A stretch of 64,000 bases of DNA, taken from the NCBI GenBank assembly GCA_965116665.1, contig OZ220709.1, positions 2,418,001 to 2,482,000 of the forward strand, read 5' to 3'. The notes below the pieces were generated by a model. That model saw only the letters and a list, made by a program, of their open reading frames with translations, did no database searches and had not been told where the DNA came from. Source of the stretch: Aldehydirespirator sp965116665. GTDB lineage: Bacteria > Actinomycetota > Acidimicrobiia > Acidimicrobiales > Aldehydirespiratoraceae. A program made the position numbers and the translations under genes. This document shows, in pieces, positions 17,437-28,497 of the stretch; within the stretch, counting starts at the first letter, position 1, and every line of letters begins with the position of its first letter.

Positions 17437-18477
17437 ATGCGCGCTGCCGTCTACCGCGAGTTCAACGGGCCCATATCCGTCGCGGACGTGACCGACCCGG
17501 CCGTTCCCGGCAACGGCGTGGTGATTGAGGTCCGGGCCTCGGGCCTGTGCCGCAGCGACCTGTTCGCCTGGCACGGCCACGACCCCGGCATCGCCCTGCC
17601 CCACGTGCCCGGCCACGAGCTCGCCGGCGTGGTGGCCGAAGCCGGGCCGGGGGTGTCGCGCTGGTCAGCCGGTGACCGGGTGACCGTGCCCTTCTGCTGT
17701 GGCTGCGGCGCCTGCGAGCAGTGCGCGGCCGGCAACGAGCAGATCTGCGACAACTACTTCCAGCCCGGGTTCACCCACTGGGGCTCCTTCGCCGAGTACT
17801 GCGCCATCGAACAAGCCGACACCAACCTGGCCGCCCTGCCCGAGGCGATGTCCTACGAGCACGGCTCGATCCTGGGCTGCCGCATGATCACCGCCTACCG
17901 GGCCCTGATCGAGCGGGCCCGGCTCTCCCCGGGAGAGTGGCTGGCCGTTCACGGCTGCGGAGGGCTGGGGCTGTGCATGGTGATGATCGGAGCGGCCGTC
18001 GGCGCTCAGGTAGTGGCCGTCGACATCGACGGCCGGGCGCTGGAGATGGCTACGGCCATCGGCGCGGCCGCCGCGGTAACCGCCGACCCTGACAACGGCC
18101 GGGCCACCGTCGGAGCGGTGCGCGACGCCACCGGCGGGGGCGCCCATGTGTCCGTCGACGCGCTCGGCAACGCCGAGGTGGCCGCCAACTCGGTGCGCTG
18201 CCTGCGCAAGCAGGGCCGCCACGTGCAGGCCGGCCTGCTGTCGGCCCGGGCCACCGAGCTGCCCCTGTCCACCATCATCATGAAGGAACTGGAGGTGCTC
18301 GGCACCAAGGGCATGTCGGCCCGCCGCTACCCGGCGCTGATGGAGTTGATCACGACCACCGGAATGGACCTCGGCCTGCTCGTCAGCCGCGCGATGACCC
18401 TCGACGATCTGCCAGAGGCCTTCGACACCATGGCGGGCTTCGGCGGTCATGGCGTAGCCGTCGTCACCGACTTCTGA
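17437..18477 (+). CDS. Zinc-dependent alcohol dehydrogenase (MDR family)
   Basis: A 346-residue medium-chain dehydrogenase. Catalytic zinc residues are in ASGLCRSDLFAWHG and PGHELAG. The structural zinc lobe has CGCGACEQCAAGNEQIC. The nucleotide-binding fold is VHGCGGLGLCMVMIGAAVGA, with VDID pointing to NAD(H). It likely oxidises an alcohol or reduces an aldehyde in the same catabolic set as the cupin and the acyl-CoA dehydrogenase that flank it. Confidence 0.92.
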   Translation: MRAAVYREFNGPISVADVTDPAVPGNGVVIEVRASGLCRSDLFAWHGHDPGIALPHVPGHELAGVVAEAGPGVSRWSAGDRVTVPFCCGCGACEQCAAGNEQICDNYFQPGFTHWGSFAEYCAIEQADTNLAALPEAMSYEHGSILGCRMITAYRALIERARLSPGEWLAVHGCGGLGLCMVMIGAAVGAQVVAVDIDGRALEMATAIGAAAAVTADPDNGRATVGAVRDATGGGAHVSVDALGNAEVAANSVRCLRKQGRHVQAGLLSARATELPLSTIIMKELEVLGTKGMSARRYPALMELITTTGMDLGLLVSRAMTLDDLPEAFDTMAGFGGHGVAVVTDF

Positions 18478-18519
18478 GCGGCCCCTGCACCGCACCAGAC
18501 CGCCACTACGCTGGCCGCC

Positions 18520-19746
18520 GTGGCCGACGATGTCCTGACCCCCGACGAGGACGAGGCATTCCGGGCCCGCTGCCGGGCCTTCCTCGACGAGCACGCCACC
18601 GGCATCGACCTGGGCGGCCGGCCCGACCCGAGGGGCGAGCTGCGCCTCAGGGCGGCCCAGCGGTTCCAGAAGGCGCTGGCCCGAGCGGGGCTGGCCGGGC
18701 TGACCTACCCCACCGACTACGGCGGCGCCGGGCTGACCAAGGCCCACGAGAAGGTCTGGCGCGACGAGTACAGCCGCTACCCCAACATGACCTACGACCT
18801 GCTGATCTCCCACGGGATGTGCCTGCCCATGATGGCCGAGCACGGCACCCACGCCCAGCAGTCGGCCCACCTGGCCCGCATCATCTCCGCCGAGGACGTG
18901 TGGTGCCAGATGTTCTCCGAGCCCGGCGCCGGCTCCGACGTGGCCAGCCTCCAGACCCGAGCCGAGCGCGACGGCGACGAGTGGATCATCAACGGCCAGA
19001 AGGTGTGGACCACCCTGGCCCACTTGTGCTCCTACGGGATCATCATCGCCCGCACCGACCCCGAGGTGCCCAAGCACGCCGGCATCTCGATGTTCATCGT
19101 GCCCATGGACGCCGGCGGCGTGGAGGTCCGCCCCATCCACCAGATCGACGGCGGCACCCACTTCAACGAGGTGTTCTTCACCGATGTGCGCATCGCTGCC
19201 GGCAACCTCCTCGGGGATCTGAACAACGGCTGGCGCATGGCCACCGCCATGTTGATGTACGAGCGGGTCGCCATCGGCTCGGGCACCACCGGCGGCATCA
19301 CCACCGCCCGCACCGACCGGCTGATCGAGGCGGCCCGCAAACGGGGCCTTGAGCGCGACCCGGCCCTGCGCCAGAAGCTGATGCGGCTTCGCATACTGGA
19401 GACCTGCCTGTCGCTGGTGGCCATGCGCACCCGGGCCGCGCTCAGGGCGGGACGCACCCCGGGACCGGGAGGCTCGATCGGGAAGCTGGCCACGGTGCAG
19501 ATCGCGGACCTGCACACCGAGGTGTCGATGGCCATAGTGGGGGCCTCCGGCGTGGCCTGGGAGGACGAGGCCGACGGCCACTGGCAGCGCCAGGCCCTCA
19601 CGTCGCTCCAGGCCGGGATCGCCGGCGGGACATCGGAGATCCAGCGCAACATCATCGGCGACCGGGTGCTGGGCCTCCCACGCGACATAAGCGTCGACCG
19701 GGCCGTGCCCTTCAAGGATCTAAGGGTCGGCACCCAGACCAGCTGA
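18520..19746 (+). CDS. Acyl-CoA dehydrogenase family protein
   Basis: A 408-residue flavoprotein starting at GTG 18520. Family signatures are MFSEPGAGSDVASLQTRAER, WIINGQKVWTTLAH, and the C-terminal AGIAGGTSEIQRNIIGDRVL. The helical N-domain, the beta domain and the C-terminal helices are all of normal length. It introduces a double bond into an acyl-CoA and passes electrons to ETF. It follows the alcohol dehydrogenase by 42 bases. Substrate chain type is not evident. Confidence 0.93.
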   Translation: MADDVLTPDEDEAFRARCRAFLDEHATGIDLGGRPDPRGELRLRAAQRFQKALARAGLAGLTYPTDYGGAGLTKAHEKVWRDEYSRYPNMTYDLLISHGMCLPMMAEHGTHAQQSAHLARIISAEDVWCQMFSEPGAGSDVASLQTRAERDGDEWIINGQKVWTTLAHLCSYGIIIARTDPEVPKHAGISMFIVPMDAGGVEVRPIHQIDGGTHFNEVFFTDVRIAAGNLLGDLNNGWRMATAMLMYERVAIGSGTTGGITTARTDRLIEAARKRGLERDPALRQKLMRLRILETCLSLVAMRTRAALRAGRTPGPGGSIGKLATVQIADLHTEVSMAIVGASGVAWEDEADGHWQRQALTSLQAGIAGGTSEIQRNIIGDRVLGLPRDISVDRAVPFKDLRVGTQTS

Positions 19747-19765
19747 GCCCGGCATCCAAGCTGCG

Positions 19766-20227
19766 CTACAGCAGGTGGCGGGTGGTCTGGTAGACGGTGC
19801 GGATCGCGAAGTTGGACCGCAGCCGGGCCACACCCGGGAGCCGGGACAGGTGCTCGTTGTGGATGCGCTCGAAGTCGCGGTGGTCCTGCACCGCGAGGTG
19901 GACCAGATAGTCGGCGTCGCCCGCCACCAGGTGGCACGACATCACCTCGGGGCAGGCCCGGACCTCCTCCTCGAAGTGCCTGAGCGATTCCTCGCTCTGG
20001 CTGACCAGCGACACCTCCACGAACACGTCCAGGTCCCTGCCGATGGCCTCGGTGTCAAGGATCATCACGTAACCCGCGATCACCGCGTCGGCCTCCAGCC
20101 GGCGCACCCGGCGGTGACAGGCCGACGTGGACAGCCCCACCCGGTCGGCAAGCTCGGCGTGCGAGACCCGGCCGTCGGTCTGGAGCTCGTTGAGGATGAG
20201 CCGATCGATTGAGTCGATGTTGAGCAC
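19766..20227 (-). CDS. Lrp/AsnC-family regulator, AldR-like
   Basis: The start is taken as GTG 20227 (MLNIDSIDRLILNELQTDG), the standard opening of Lrp proteins; a TTG at 20266 would add 13 atypical residues across the operator. The HTH is RVSHAELADRVGLSTSACHRRVRRLE, and a RAM ligand-binding domain follows (VSCHLVAGDADYLVHLAVQD). The length is 153 residues. It is divergent from alanine dehydrogenase, the same pairing as aldR-ald in mycobacteria, so it is expected to sense alanine or related amino acids and control ald and itself. Confidence 0.88.
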   Translation of the reverse strand: MLNIDSIDRLILNELQTDGRVSHAELADRVGLSTSACHRRVRRLEADAVIAGYVMILDTEAIGRDLDVFVEVSLVSQSEESLRHFEEEVRACPEVMSCHLVAGDADYLVHLAVQDHRDFERIHNEHLSRLPGVARLRSNFAIRTVYQTTRHLL

Positions 20228-20237
20228 CGGAAATATT

Positions 20238-20263
20238 TTGCGCCAAATCCGTCTTTGACGCAA
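20238..20263. promoter_or_regulatory. Operator-like inverted repeat between aldR-like gene and ald
   Basis: TTGCGCCAAA (20238-20247) and TTTGACGCAA (20254-20263) form 10-base arms with one mismatch and a 6-base spacer. A further half-site-like TTGCGC begins at 20270. The spacing and AT-flanked arms fit Lrp/AsnC binding sites. The repeat overlaps the 5' region of the regulator, so autoregulation plus control of ald is likely. Confidence 0.6.
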
Positions 20264-20361
20264 CAACCATTGCGCTTGATCGATAATCGGCAGTGTTTTC
20301 GCTAGTTTCTTACTGCTAGGACGCGTGTATTCTGTCGGCAGTCGCAGGTGGAGGGGTTCAC

Positions 20362-21477
20362 ATGCGAATCGGAGTTCCCAAGGAAATCAAGAGTGAGGAG
20401 CGCCGCGTCGGGCTCACCCCCGACAGCGTGCGCGAGGTCACCGACCGCGGGCACGAGGTGTACGTCGAAGGCGGCGCGGGCACCGGCGCCGGGTTCGACG
20501 ACGACGAGTACAAAGGCCGCGGGGCCATGATCGTTCCCTCCGCCGAGGACCTCTTCGACGTCGCCGAGCTGATCGTCAAAGTCAAGGAGCCTCTGGCCCC
20601 CGAGCGGGCCCTCCTGAGGGCCGACCACACCCTGTTCACCTACCTTCACCTGGCACCTGACCCCGACCAGGCCTACGACCTGCTCGCCAGCGGGGTCACC
20701 GCCATCGCCTACGAGTCGGTGACGGACGGCAACGGCCGCCTCCCCCTGCTCGCCCCCATGTCCCAGGTGGCGGGACGTCTGGCCATCCAGGCCGGCGCCC
20801 GCTGCCTGGAGGCATCCGCGGGCGGTCGCGGCGTGCTGCTGGGCGGCGTGCCCGGTGTGGCCGCGGCCCCGGTGACGGTCATCGGCGGTGGTGTCGTGGG
20901 CACCAACGCAGTCGAGATGGCCCTCGGGCTCGGCGCCGACGTGACCGTGCTGGACCGCGACGCCAGGGTGCTGGAGTCGCTGGCTGCCCGCTTCGGCCCC
21001 GCGCTGCGGACCCTCTACTCGAGCCCCAGCCGGCTGGCCCAGGCGGTCTTCACCGCAGATCTGGTAATCGGAGCCGTGCTGCTGCCCGGTGCCCGGGCGC
21101 CCCGCCTGATCACGAGACAGATGGTGAAGGTCATGCGGCCGGGCACGGTGATCGTGGACGTGGCCATCGACCAGGGCGGCTGCGCCGAGACGTCCAGGCC
21201 CACCACCCACGCCGACCCGACCTACGTGGTCGACGACGTGGTCCACTACTGCGTGGCCAACATGCCGGGCGCGGTCCCGCGCACTTCCACCCAGGCTCTC
21301 AACAACGCCACCCTCCCCTACGTGATCAAGCTGGCCGACCAGGGCGTCGTCGAGGCCATCGCAGCCGATCAGGGTCTTCAGGACGGCCTCAGCGTGCGCA
21401 AGGGACAGATCACCGAGCCCGCAGTGGCCGACGCTCTGGACCTCCCCTACATCGAGCCGCTCGACACCCTGGGCTGA
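20362..21477 (+). CDS. ald: L-alanine dehydrogenase
   Basis: A 371-residue NAD-dependent enzyme that interconverts alanine with pyruvate and ammonia. The start MRIGVPKEIKSEERRVGLTP is diagnostic. Catalytic positions match those of the M. tuberculosis enzyme by number: Lys75 (IVKVKEP), His96 (FTYLHLAP) and Asp270 (VDVAIDQGG). The NAD motif GGGVVGTNA spans residues 175-183. It is transcribed away from the Lrp-type regulator across a clear inverted repeat and ends at a strong hairpin. Confidence 0.97.
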   Translation: MRIGVPKEIKSEERRVGLTPDSVREVTDRGHEVYVEGGAGTGAGFDDDEYKGRGAMIVPSAEDLFDVAELIVKVKEPLAPERALLRADHTLFTYLHLAPDPDQAYDLLASGVTAIAYESVTDGNGRLPLLAPMSQVAGRLAIQAGARCLEASAGGRGVLLGGVPGVAAAPVTVIGGGVVGTNAVEMALGLGADVTVLDRDARVLESLAARFGPALRTLYSSPSRLAQAVFTADLVIGAVLLPGARAPRLITRQMVKVMRPGTVIVDVAIDQGGCAETSRPTTHADPTYVVDDVVHYCVANMPGAVPRTSTQALNNATLPYVIKLADQGVVEAIAADQGLQDGLSVRKGQITEPAVADALDLPYIEPLDTLG

Positions 21478-21512
21478 CCCCCGGCCCACAACGGGAGCGG
21501 CGATCTGGTTCG

Positions 21513-21549
21513 GCCGCCCGCCAGCACCTCCCCCAGGCTGGCGGGCGGC
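21513..21549. terminator. Strong bidirectional terminator hairpin between ald and ftsX
   Basis: GCCGCCCGCCAG (21513-21524) pairs perfectly with CTGGCGGGCGGC (21538-21549) around a 13-base loop. The stem is 12 bp and almost all G-C. It lies between the convergent ends of ald and ftsX, so it can serve both strands. Confidence 0.75.
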
Positions 21550-21585
21550 ATCGCGCCCGGCCAGCAGGAGGGTCCGCCGAAGGGG

Positions 21586-22479
21586 CTAGTCGTTTAGGTG
21601 CATGGCCACCGCGAGGTACGCCCCGACGACCGCGACCCCCACCGCGATGATCAGCACCAGCAGGTTGACCTGGAACATGGCGGCGTCGTCGACCTTGAAG
21701 CCGGCCAGGAGCCGGAGGCCGTCCACGTCACTGAACTGGTCGATGACATAGTTGCGCAGCAGCGCGTTGCTGGTCATGGCCACAGCCGCTCCGAGCAGTC
21801 CCTGCACCAGACCCTCGAGCATGAACGGGGTGCGGATGAACGCCTTGGTGGCGCCGACCAGCCGCATGATCTCGATCTCGGTCCGGCGGTTGCCTATGGC
21901 CACCGCCAGCGTGTTGAGGATCAGCAGGGTTGAGGCCGCCAGCAGGATGATCGAGCCAATGAACAGCACCCGTCCGGCACGGTCCGAGAGGTTCTGGACA
22001 TCCCGGATCACGTCGCCGGCGAAGGTGACCGTCCGCACCCCGGGGCGGCCCTTGAACTGGTCGCCCAACTCCTCCACCACGTCAGGGTCAGGGTCGATGG
22101 GCACCACCCGGTAGTACGGGGGAATGTCCTGCTCGGCGGCGATGTCGAGAACTTCGGGAGTGTCCTCGAAGAAGTCCCGGAACTCCTCGTAGGAGGCCAG
22201 CCGGTCGACGTACTGCCAGTCCAGCACGCCGGGGCTCTCATCGAGCTGGTTGCGGATGCCGGCATCCTCCGCCGTCCCGACATCGGCGTTCATCCACACG
22301 ATGAACTCGACGCCGTCCTCCCAGCGGGCGGTGGCGCTGTCCACGGCCCGCTGGAACAGCAGGAAGCCGCCGAACATCGCCAACGACACCCCTACGGTGA
22401 TCACGGTGGCCACCGCCAGCAGGATGTTGCGCCACAGGTTCTGGCCCGTCTCGCGCAACAGGTAACGGAGGCTGAACAT
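21586..22479 (-). CDS. ftsX: Cell division protein FtsX
   Basis: A 297-residue membrane subunit of the FtsEX complex. One N-terminal membrane segment (NILLAVATVITVGVSLAMFGGF) is followed by an extracellular domain of about 125 residues, then three C-terminal segments, giving the FtsX four-TM topology. RRTEIEIMRLVGATKAFIRTPF is the typical coupling region. FtsEX activates peptidoglycan hydrolases at the septum. ATG 22479 and GTG 22482 are adjacent possible starts. The gene is 53 bases downstream of ftsE. Confidence 0.95.
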   Translation of the reverse strand: MFSLRYLLRETGQNLWRNILLAVATVITVGVSLAMFGGFLLFQRAVDSATARWEDGVEFIVWMNADVGTAEDAGIRNQLDESPGVLDWQYVDRLASYEEFRDFFEDTPEVLDIAAEQDIPPYYRVVPIDPDPDVVEELGDQFKGRPGVRTVTFAGDVIRDVQNLSDRAGRVLFIGSIILLAASTLLILNTLAVAIGNRRTEIEIMRLVGATKAFIRTPFMLEGLVQGLLGAAVAMTSNALLRNYVIDQFSDVDGLRLLAGFKVDDAAMFQVNLLVLIIAVGVAVVGAYLAVAMHLND

Positions 22480-22532
22480 CACCTACTACCCGTCAACACC
22501 GCGAAGCTGAACATTCCGTGCTACGCGATCGG

Positions 22533-23210
22533 CTACTCGTAGACGCCTCGGGCCTGGTCGCGCACGACCATCCCCCGGTCGAGCTCCACCACCCGCTGCC
22601 GCATGCTGTCGACGATGCTGCTGTCGTGGGTGGCCATCACCACCGTCGTGCCGATCTCGTTGATCCGCTCCAGCAGGCGCATGATCCCCACCGACGTGGT
22701 GGGGTCCAGATTCCCGGTGGGCTCGTCGGCCAGGAGGATCATGGGCCGGTTGATGAAGGCCCGGGCGATGGAGACCCGTTGCTGCTCGCCCCCGGAGAGC
22801 TCGTGCGGGAAACGGTCCATCTTGCGGGACAGCCCGACGAGCTCGAGGATGGCGGGCACCTGGCGCTTGATGACGTGGGGACCCTTGCCGATCGCCTCCA
22901 GCGCGAAGGCGACGTTCTCGGCCACCGTCTTCTTCTGCAGCAGCTTGTAGTCCTGGAACACGTAGCCGATGTTGCGGCGCAGGTAGGGCACCCTCCAGGA
23001 GCTGAGCCCGCCGATGTCGCGCCCGGCCACGAATATCCGGCCGTGCTCGGGCACCTCCTCGCGGTTGAGGAGCCGGATGAAGGTCGACTTGCCCGAGCCC
23101 GACGGGCCCACCAGGAAGACGAACTCGCCCTTGCCGATATCTATGGTCACGTCGCGCAGGGCCACCACGTCGCCCTTGAACACCTTGGTGACCTTCTCCA
23201 TCTTGATCAC
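22533..23210 (-). CDS. ftsE: Cell division ATP-binding protein FtsE
   Basis: A 225-residue ABC ATPase. Walker A is GPSGSGKST, the signature HELSGGEQQRVSIARAF, and Walker B ILLADEPTGNLD. YVFQDYKLLQKKTVAENVAF is typical of FtsE. The start is GTG 23210, behind GGAGGTG; it overlaps the prfB stop in GTGA, indicating translational coupling. It partners FtsX, encoded next. Confidence 0.96.
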   Translation of the reverse strand: MIKMEKVTKVFKGDVVALRDVTIDIGKGEFVFLVGPSGSGKSTFIRLLNREEVPEHGRIFVAGRDIGGLSSWRVPYLRRNIGYVFQDYKLLQKKTVAENVAFALEAIGKGPHVIKRQVPAILELVGLSRKMDRFPHELSGGEQQRVSIARAFINRPMILLADEPTGNLDPTTSVGIMRLLERINEIGTTVVMATHDSSIVDSMRQRVVELDRGMVVRDQARGVYE

Positions 23211-24391
23211 TCGGGAACACCTCCGGCCACAGGGCCTCCCATGGGGCCTCGCTCGGCGACAGTACCAGCCCCCTCCACCGGTCCAACGGCACCCGAGGCC
23301 CGGCTCCACCTGAGCCAGGACTCCATGAACGGATCGAGGTCGCCGCCGAGGACCGCGTCCACGTTGGGGGTCTCGTAGCGGGTCCGCTGATCCCGCACCA
23401 TCTGGTAGGGCTGCATCACGTAGCTGCGGATCTGGCTGCCGAAGCCCACCTTGCGCTGCTCGCCCTTGATCCCGGCGATCTCGTCGGAGCGCCGCTTGCG
23501 CTCCAGGTTGAGCAGCTTGGCGGCCAGCATCTGCATGGCCCGGTCCTTGTTCTGGTGCTGGCTGCGCTCGTTCTGGCAGCTGGTCACGATCCCGGTGGGC
23601 AGGTGGGTGATGCGCACCGCGGAGTCGGTCACGTTGACGTGCTGGCCCCCGGCTCCCGAGGAGCGGTAGGTGTCGACCCGCAGGTCCTTCTCGTCGATGA
23701 CCACCTCGTCGGCGACGTCCTCGAAGAACGGGGCCACGTCCACCGCGGTGAAGGCCGTCTGGCGCTTGCCCTCGTTGTTGAACGGGGAGATGCGCACCAG
23801 GCGGTGGACACCGTGCTCGGAGCGCATCCAGCCGTAGGCGCCCCGGCCCTTCACCAGGAAGTCCACGCTGGAGTAGCCGGCCTCGGTTCCCTCCGACAGC
23901 GCGGTGACCTCGAGATCGAAGCCGCGCCGCTCGGCCCAGCGGCGGTACATCCTCAGCAGCATCTCGGCCCAGTCCTGCGAGTCGGTGCCGCCCTCGCCCG
24001 ACTTGATCTGGCACACCGCGTCGCGCTCGTCGAACTCGCCGGTGAACAGCGAGCGCACCTCCAGCTCGTCGAAACGGGCCCCGATGTCGGCCACCAGCCG
24101 GGAGATCTCGGCCTCCTCGGAGTCGTCGCCCTCCTCCACCGCCAGCTGGTTGAGGGTCTCAGCGTCGGAGATCTCGGCCGCGAGGCGGTCGAATCGGGCC
24201 AGGTCCTCGCTGATCGACGCCAGCTCCGAGGTCACGGCTCGGGCCCGGTCGGGCACCTCCCACAGGTCCGGCCGCGACGACTCGGCCTCGAGTTGGGGGC
24301 GCCGGGCCCGCAGCGCATCGACCCGCAGATAGACCGCGGCCTCCTCGAGGCGGCCGCGGAGGCTGCGCAGATCGTCGGAGAAGTCCTGCAC
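23207..24391 (-). CDS. prfB: Peptide chain release factor 2
   Basis: A 394-residue RF2. The stop-codon-reading tripeptide SPF is in HRLVRISPFNNEGKR and the peptidyl-hydrolysis GGQ is in YRSSGAGGQHVNVTDSA. The frame is continuous, with no in-frame UGA near codon 26, so the programmed frameshift of E. coli prfB is absent, as in other actinomycetes. RF2 reads UGA and UAA, so it would compete with the selenocysteine system proposed for 5155. GTG 24391 is the predicted start. The C-terminus has an unusual Gly/Pro-rich extension of about 30 residues. Confidence 0.96.
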   Translation of the reverse strand: MQDFSDDLRSLRGRLEEAAVYLRVDALRARRPQLEAESSRPDLWEVPDRARAVTSELASISEDLARFDRLAAEISDAETLNQLAVEEGDDSEEAEISRLVADIGARFDELEVRSLFTGEFDERDAVCQIKSGEGGTDSQDWAEMLLRMYRRWAERRGFDLEVTALSEGTEAGYSSVDFLVKGRGAYGWMRSEHGVHRLVRISPFNNEGKRQTAFTAVDVAPFFEDVADEVVIDEKDLRVDTYRSSGAGGQHVNVTDSAVRITHLPTGIVTSCQNERSQHQNKDRAMQMLAAKLLNLERKRRSDEIAGIKGEQRKVGFGSQIRSYVMQPYQMVRDQRTRYETPNVDAVLGGDLDPFMESWLRWSRASGAVGPVEGAGTVAERGPMGGPVAGGVPE

Positions 24392-24448
24392 GCGCAGTCT
24401 CTACGGGCTCCGCCGGCAGGTGTCGGCGCCACGCGGAGCGGCGTGGTG

Positions 24449-24509
24449 TTCCCCGCTCTTGTTCGCTGCGCTCACGGGCCGCTCGGGCCACGGCCTCGCT
24501 CGGCGCCTT
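24449..24509. repeat. Dispersed 61-bp intergenic repeat, copy 1
   Basis: This 61-base block in the prfB-secA spacer matches 51603-51663 with two differences and in the same orientation. The flanks also share blocks (CCACGCGGA before and TCCGCTCGGCCTC after), so the full element may be about 130 bp. On the minus strand it translates to an Arg/Glu-rich RERSEQERG string, which I take as incidental. Confidence 0.7.
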
Positions 24510-24547
24510 GCCGCGATCTTCATGAGATGTCGCTCATCCGCTCGGCC

Positions 24548-27238
<2,691 letters not shown>

Positions 27239-27265
27239 CGGCCCGGACCCGCGGTGCTCGGCCTC

Positions 27266-27856
27266 TTAGCCGGCCTCGTCGATGAGGCCCACCGCCCCGT
27301 CGTCGCGGCGGTACACCACGGCGGAGCGCCCGGTGGTCGAGTTGATGAAGAAGAAGAAGCCGTGACCCATCAGATCCATCTTCAACGCGGCCTCCGAGGG
27401 GGTGAGGGGACCGAGGTGGAAGCGCTTGGTCTTCACGATCTGCAGCTCGGGCTCGTCGTCGGCTCCATCGACGCCGCCGGAGCCGTCGACCGCGTCCGAA
27501 GCCGGCGGCGGCGCGGGCGCAGCGCCGGTCCGGATGGTGTCGCCGCGGCCGCGATGGCGGTTCTGGAGCTTCGTCCGCAGCTTGCGGATCTGGCGCTCGA
27601 GCTTGGCCTCGGCCAGATCGACGGCGGTGAAGGCGTCGGGAGCGTTGACCTTGCAGCGCAGACGGTGACCATGTCCGGTGAGGGTCACCTCGCAGGTCTC
27701 CCGGTCGACGATGCGGGGATTGCGGGCCTCGTCGAAGTGCACCTCGGCGTTGTCGAGATCGTCGAGGTAACGGTCGAGCTGCCCGATCTTGGCTCGCACG
27801 GCCTCTTCGAGACCCGGCGTGATGTCCTTGTGGCGGCTGCTGATGGATATCTCCAC
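27266..27856 (-). CDS. hpf: Ribosome hibernation promoting factor, long form
   Basis: A 196-residue long HPF. The N-terminal domain (MEISISSRHKDITPGLEEAV, then CKVNAPDAFTAVDLAEAKLERQIRKLR) binds the 30S mRNA channel. A Pro/Ala/Gly-rich linker leads to the C-terminal dimerisation domain (IVKTKRFHLGPLTPSEAALKMDLMGHGFFFFINS) that makes 100S ribosomes. GTG 27856 is preferred because AGAGAGG lies six bases upstream; TTG 27862 is immediately against that site. Confidence 0.94.
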   Translation of the reverse strand: MEISISSRHKDITPGLEEAVRAKIGQLDRYLDDLDNAEVHFDEARNPRIVDRETCEVTLTGHGHRLRCKVNAPDAFTAVDLAEAKLERQIRKLRTKLQNRHRGRGDTIRTGAAPAPPPASDAVDGSGGVDGADDEPELQIVKTKRFHLGPLTPSEAALKMDLMGHGFFFFINSTTGRSAVVYRRDDGAVGLIDEAG

Positions 27857-27895
27857 GTCCAACCTCTCTGGAGTCGATTCAACGTCGATACGCCC

Positions 27896-28429
27896 TCATC
27901 GTATTGGTACCGCGACGGGCTGGCGCGGCGTCGCGGGCGCCATCGTGGCCACTGCGGCCACCACCGCGGTGGCGCCACCGGCTCGGAGCGCCGCGGCCGC
28001 GACCCGCAACGTCGATCCGGTGGTGCACACGTCGTCGACGACCAGGACCGAGCCCGGCAGGCGGCCCGGCCGGACGGCCAGCCTGGGGCCGGCCAGACGG
28101 CCCTCGCGGCTCCGGGCCGTCTGGGGATCGTCGTCGAGCCGGCGCAGCAGGCGGCGGGACCGCAGCCGCAGCCGGCGGGCCAGGGCCCGGGCCAGCAGCT
28201 CGGCGGGATCGAAGCCCCGCTCGGTGCGGCGCGTCGGGCTGCACGGGACCCAGGTCACCGTGTCCGCGGCCTGAGCCGCGGCCGCGGCCGCCGCCATCCG
28301 GTCCGCGATCGGTGTCACCAGCCTCGTGGCCCGCCCGTACTTGAGGGCCCGCACCAGTTCGGCCGCGGCGCCCTCGTGGCACCAACCGGCCCACAGCTCG
28401 TCCACACCCTCGATCAAGCGACCCTGCAT
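27896..28429 (-). CDS. comF: ComF family phosphoribosyltransferase-fold protein
   Basis: About 177 residues. The PRPP-binding loop VLVVDDVCTTGSTLR is clear, as are LVRALKYGRATRLV and VTWVPCSPTRRTERGFDPAELLARALA, typical of ComF. The N-terminal zinc finger of the full-length family is absent, as in many actinomycete members. ATG 28429 is taken as start, with an upstream GTG 28438 possible. ComF supports DNA uptake in competent bacteria; its role here is unknown. It ends 40 bases before hpf. Confidence 0.85.
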   Translation of the reverse strand: MQGRLIEGVDELWAGWCHEGAAAELVRALKYGRATRLVTPIADRMAAAAAAAQAADTVTWVPCSPTRRTERGFDPAELLARALARRLRLRSRRLLRRLDDDPQTARSREGRLAGPRLAVRPGRLPGSVLVVDDVCTTGSTLRVAAAALRAGGATAVVAAVATMAPATPRQPVAVPIR

Positions 28430-28462
28430 GAGCCGCACGATACAGCTAGATGTGAAATGGTC

Positions 28463-28484
28463 CAACAATTAATGAAGATTGTTG
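28463..28484. other. A/T-rich hairpin between epimerase gene and comF
   Basis: CAACAAT and ATTGTTG are perfect 7-base arms around an 8-base loop. The surrounding 60 bases are strikingly A/T-rich for this genome. The hairpin is after the stop of the upstream epimerase gene and before the comF start, so it could be a weak terminator or an operator. There is no T tract. Confidence 0.35.
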
Positions 28485-28497
28485 TGCCTCAAATGAT

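Noticed and set aside
17665..19581. 638-codon open frame on the minus strand
   Set aside because: Opposite to the alcohol dehydrogenase and acyl-CoA dehydrogenase genes; no protein motif.
24200..24391. Programmed +1 frameshift in prfB
   Set aside because: The frame is continuous from the start to the SPF and GGQ motifs; no in-frame TGA.
24159..24491. Arg/Glu-rich RERSEQERG peptide frame
   Set aside because: It arises from the dispersed intergenic repeat and has no ribosome site or conserved start.
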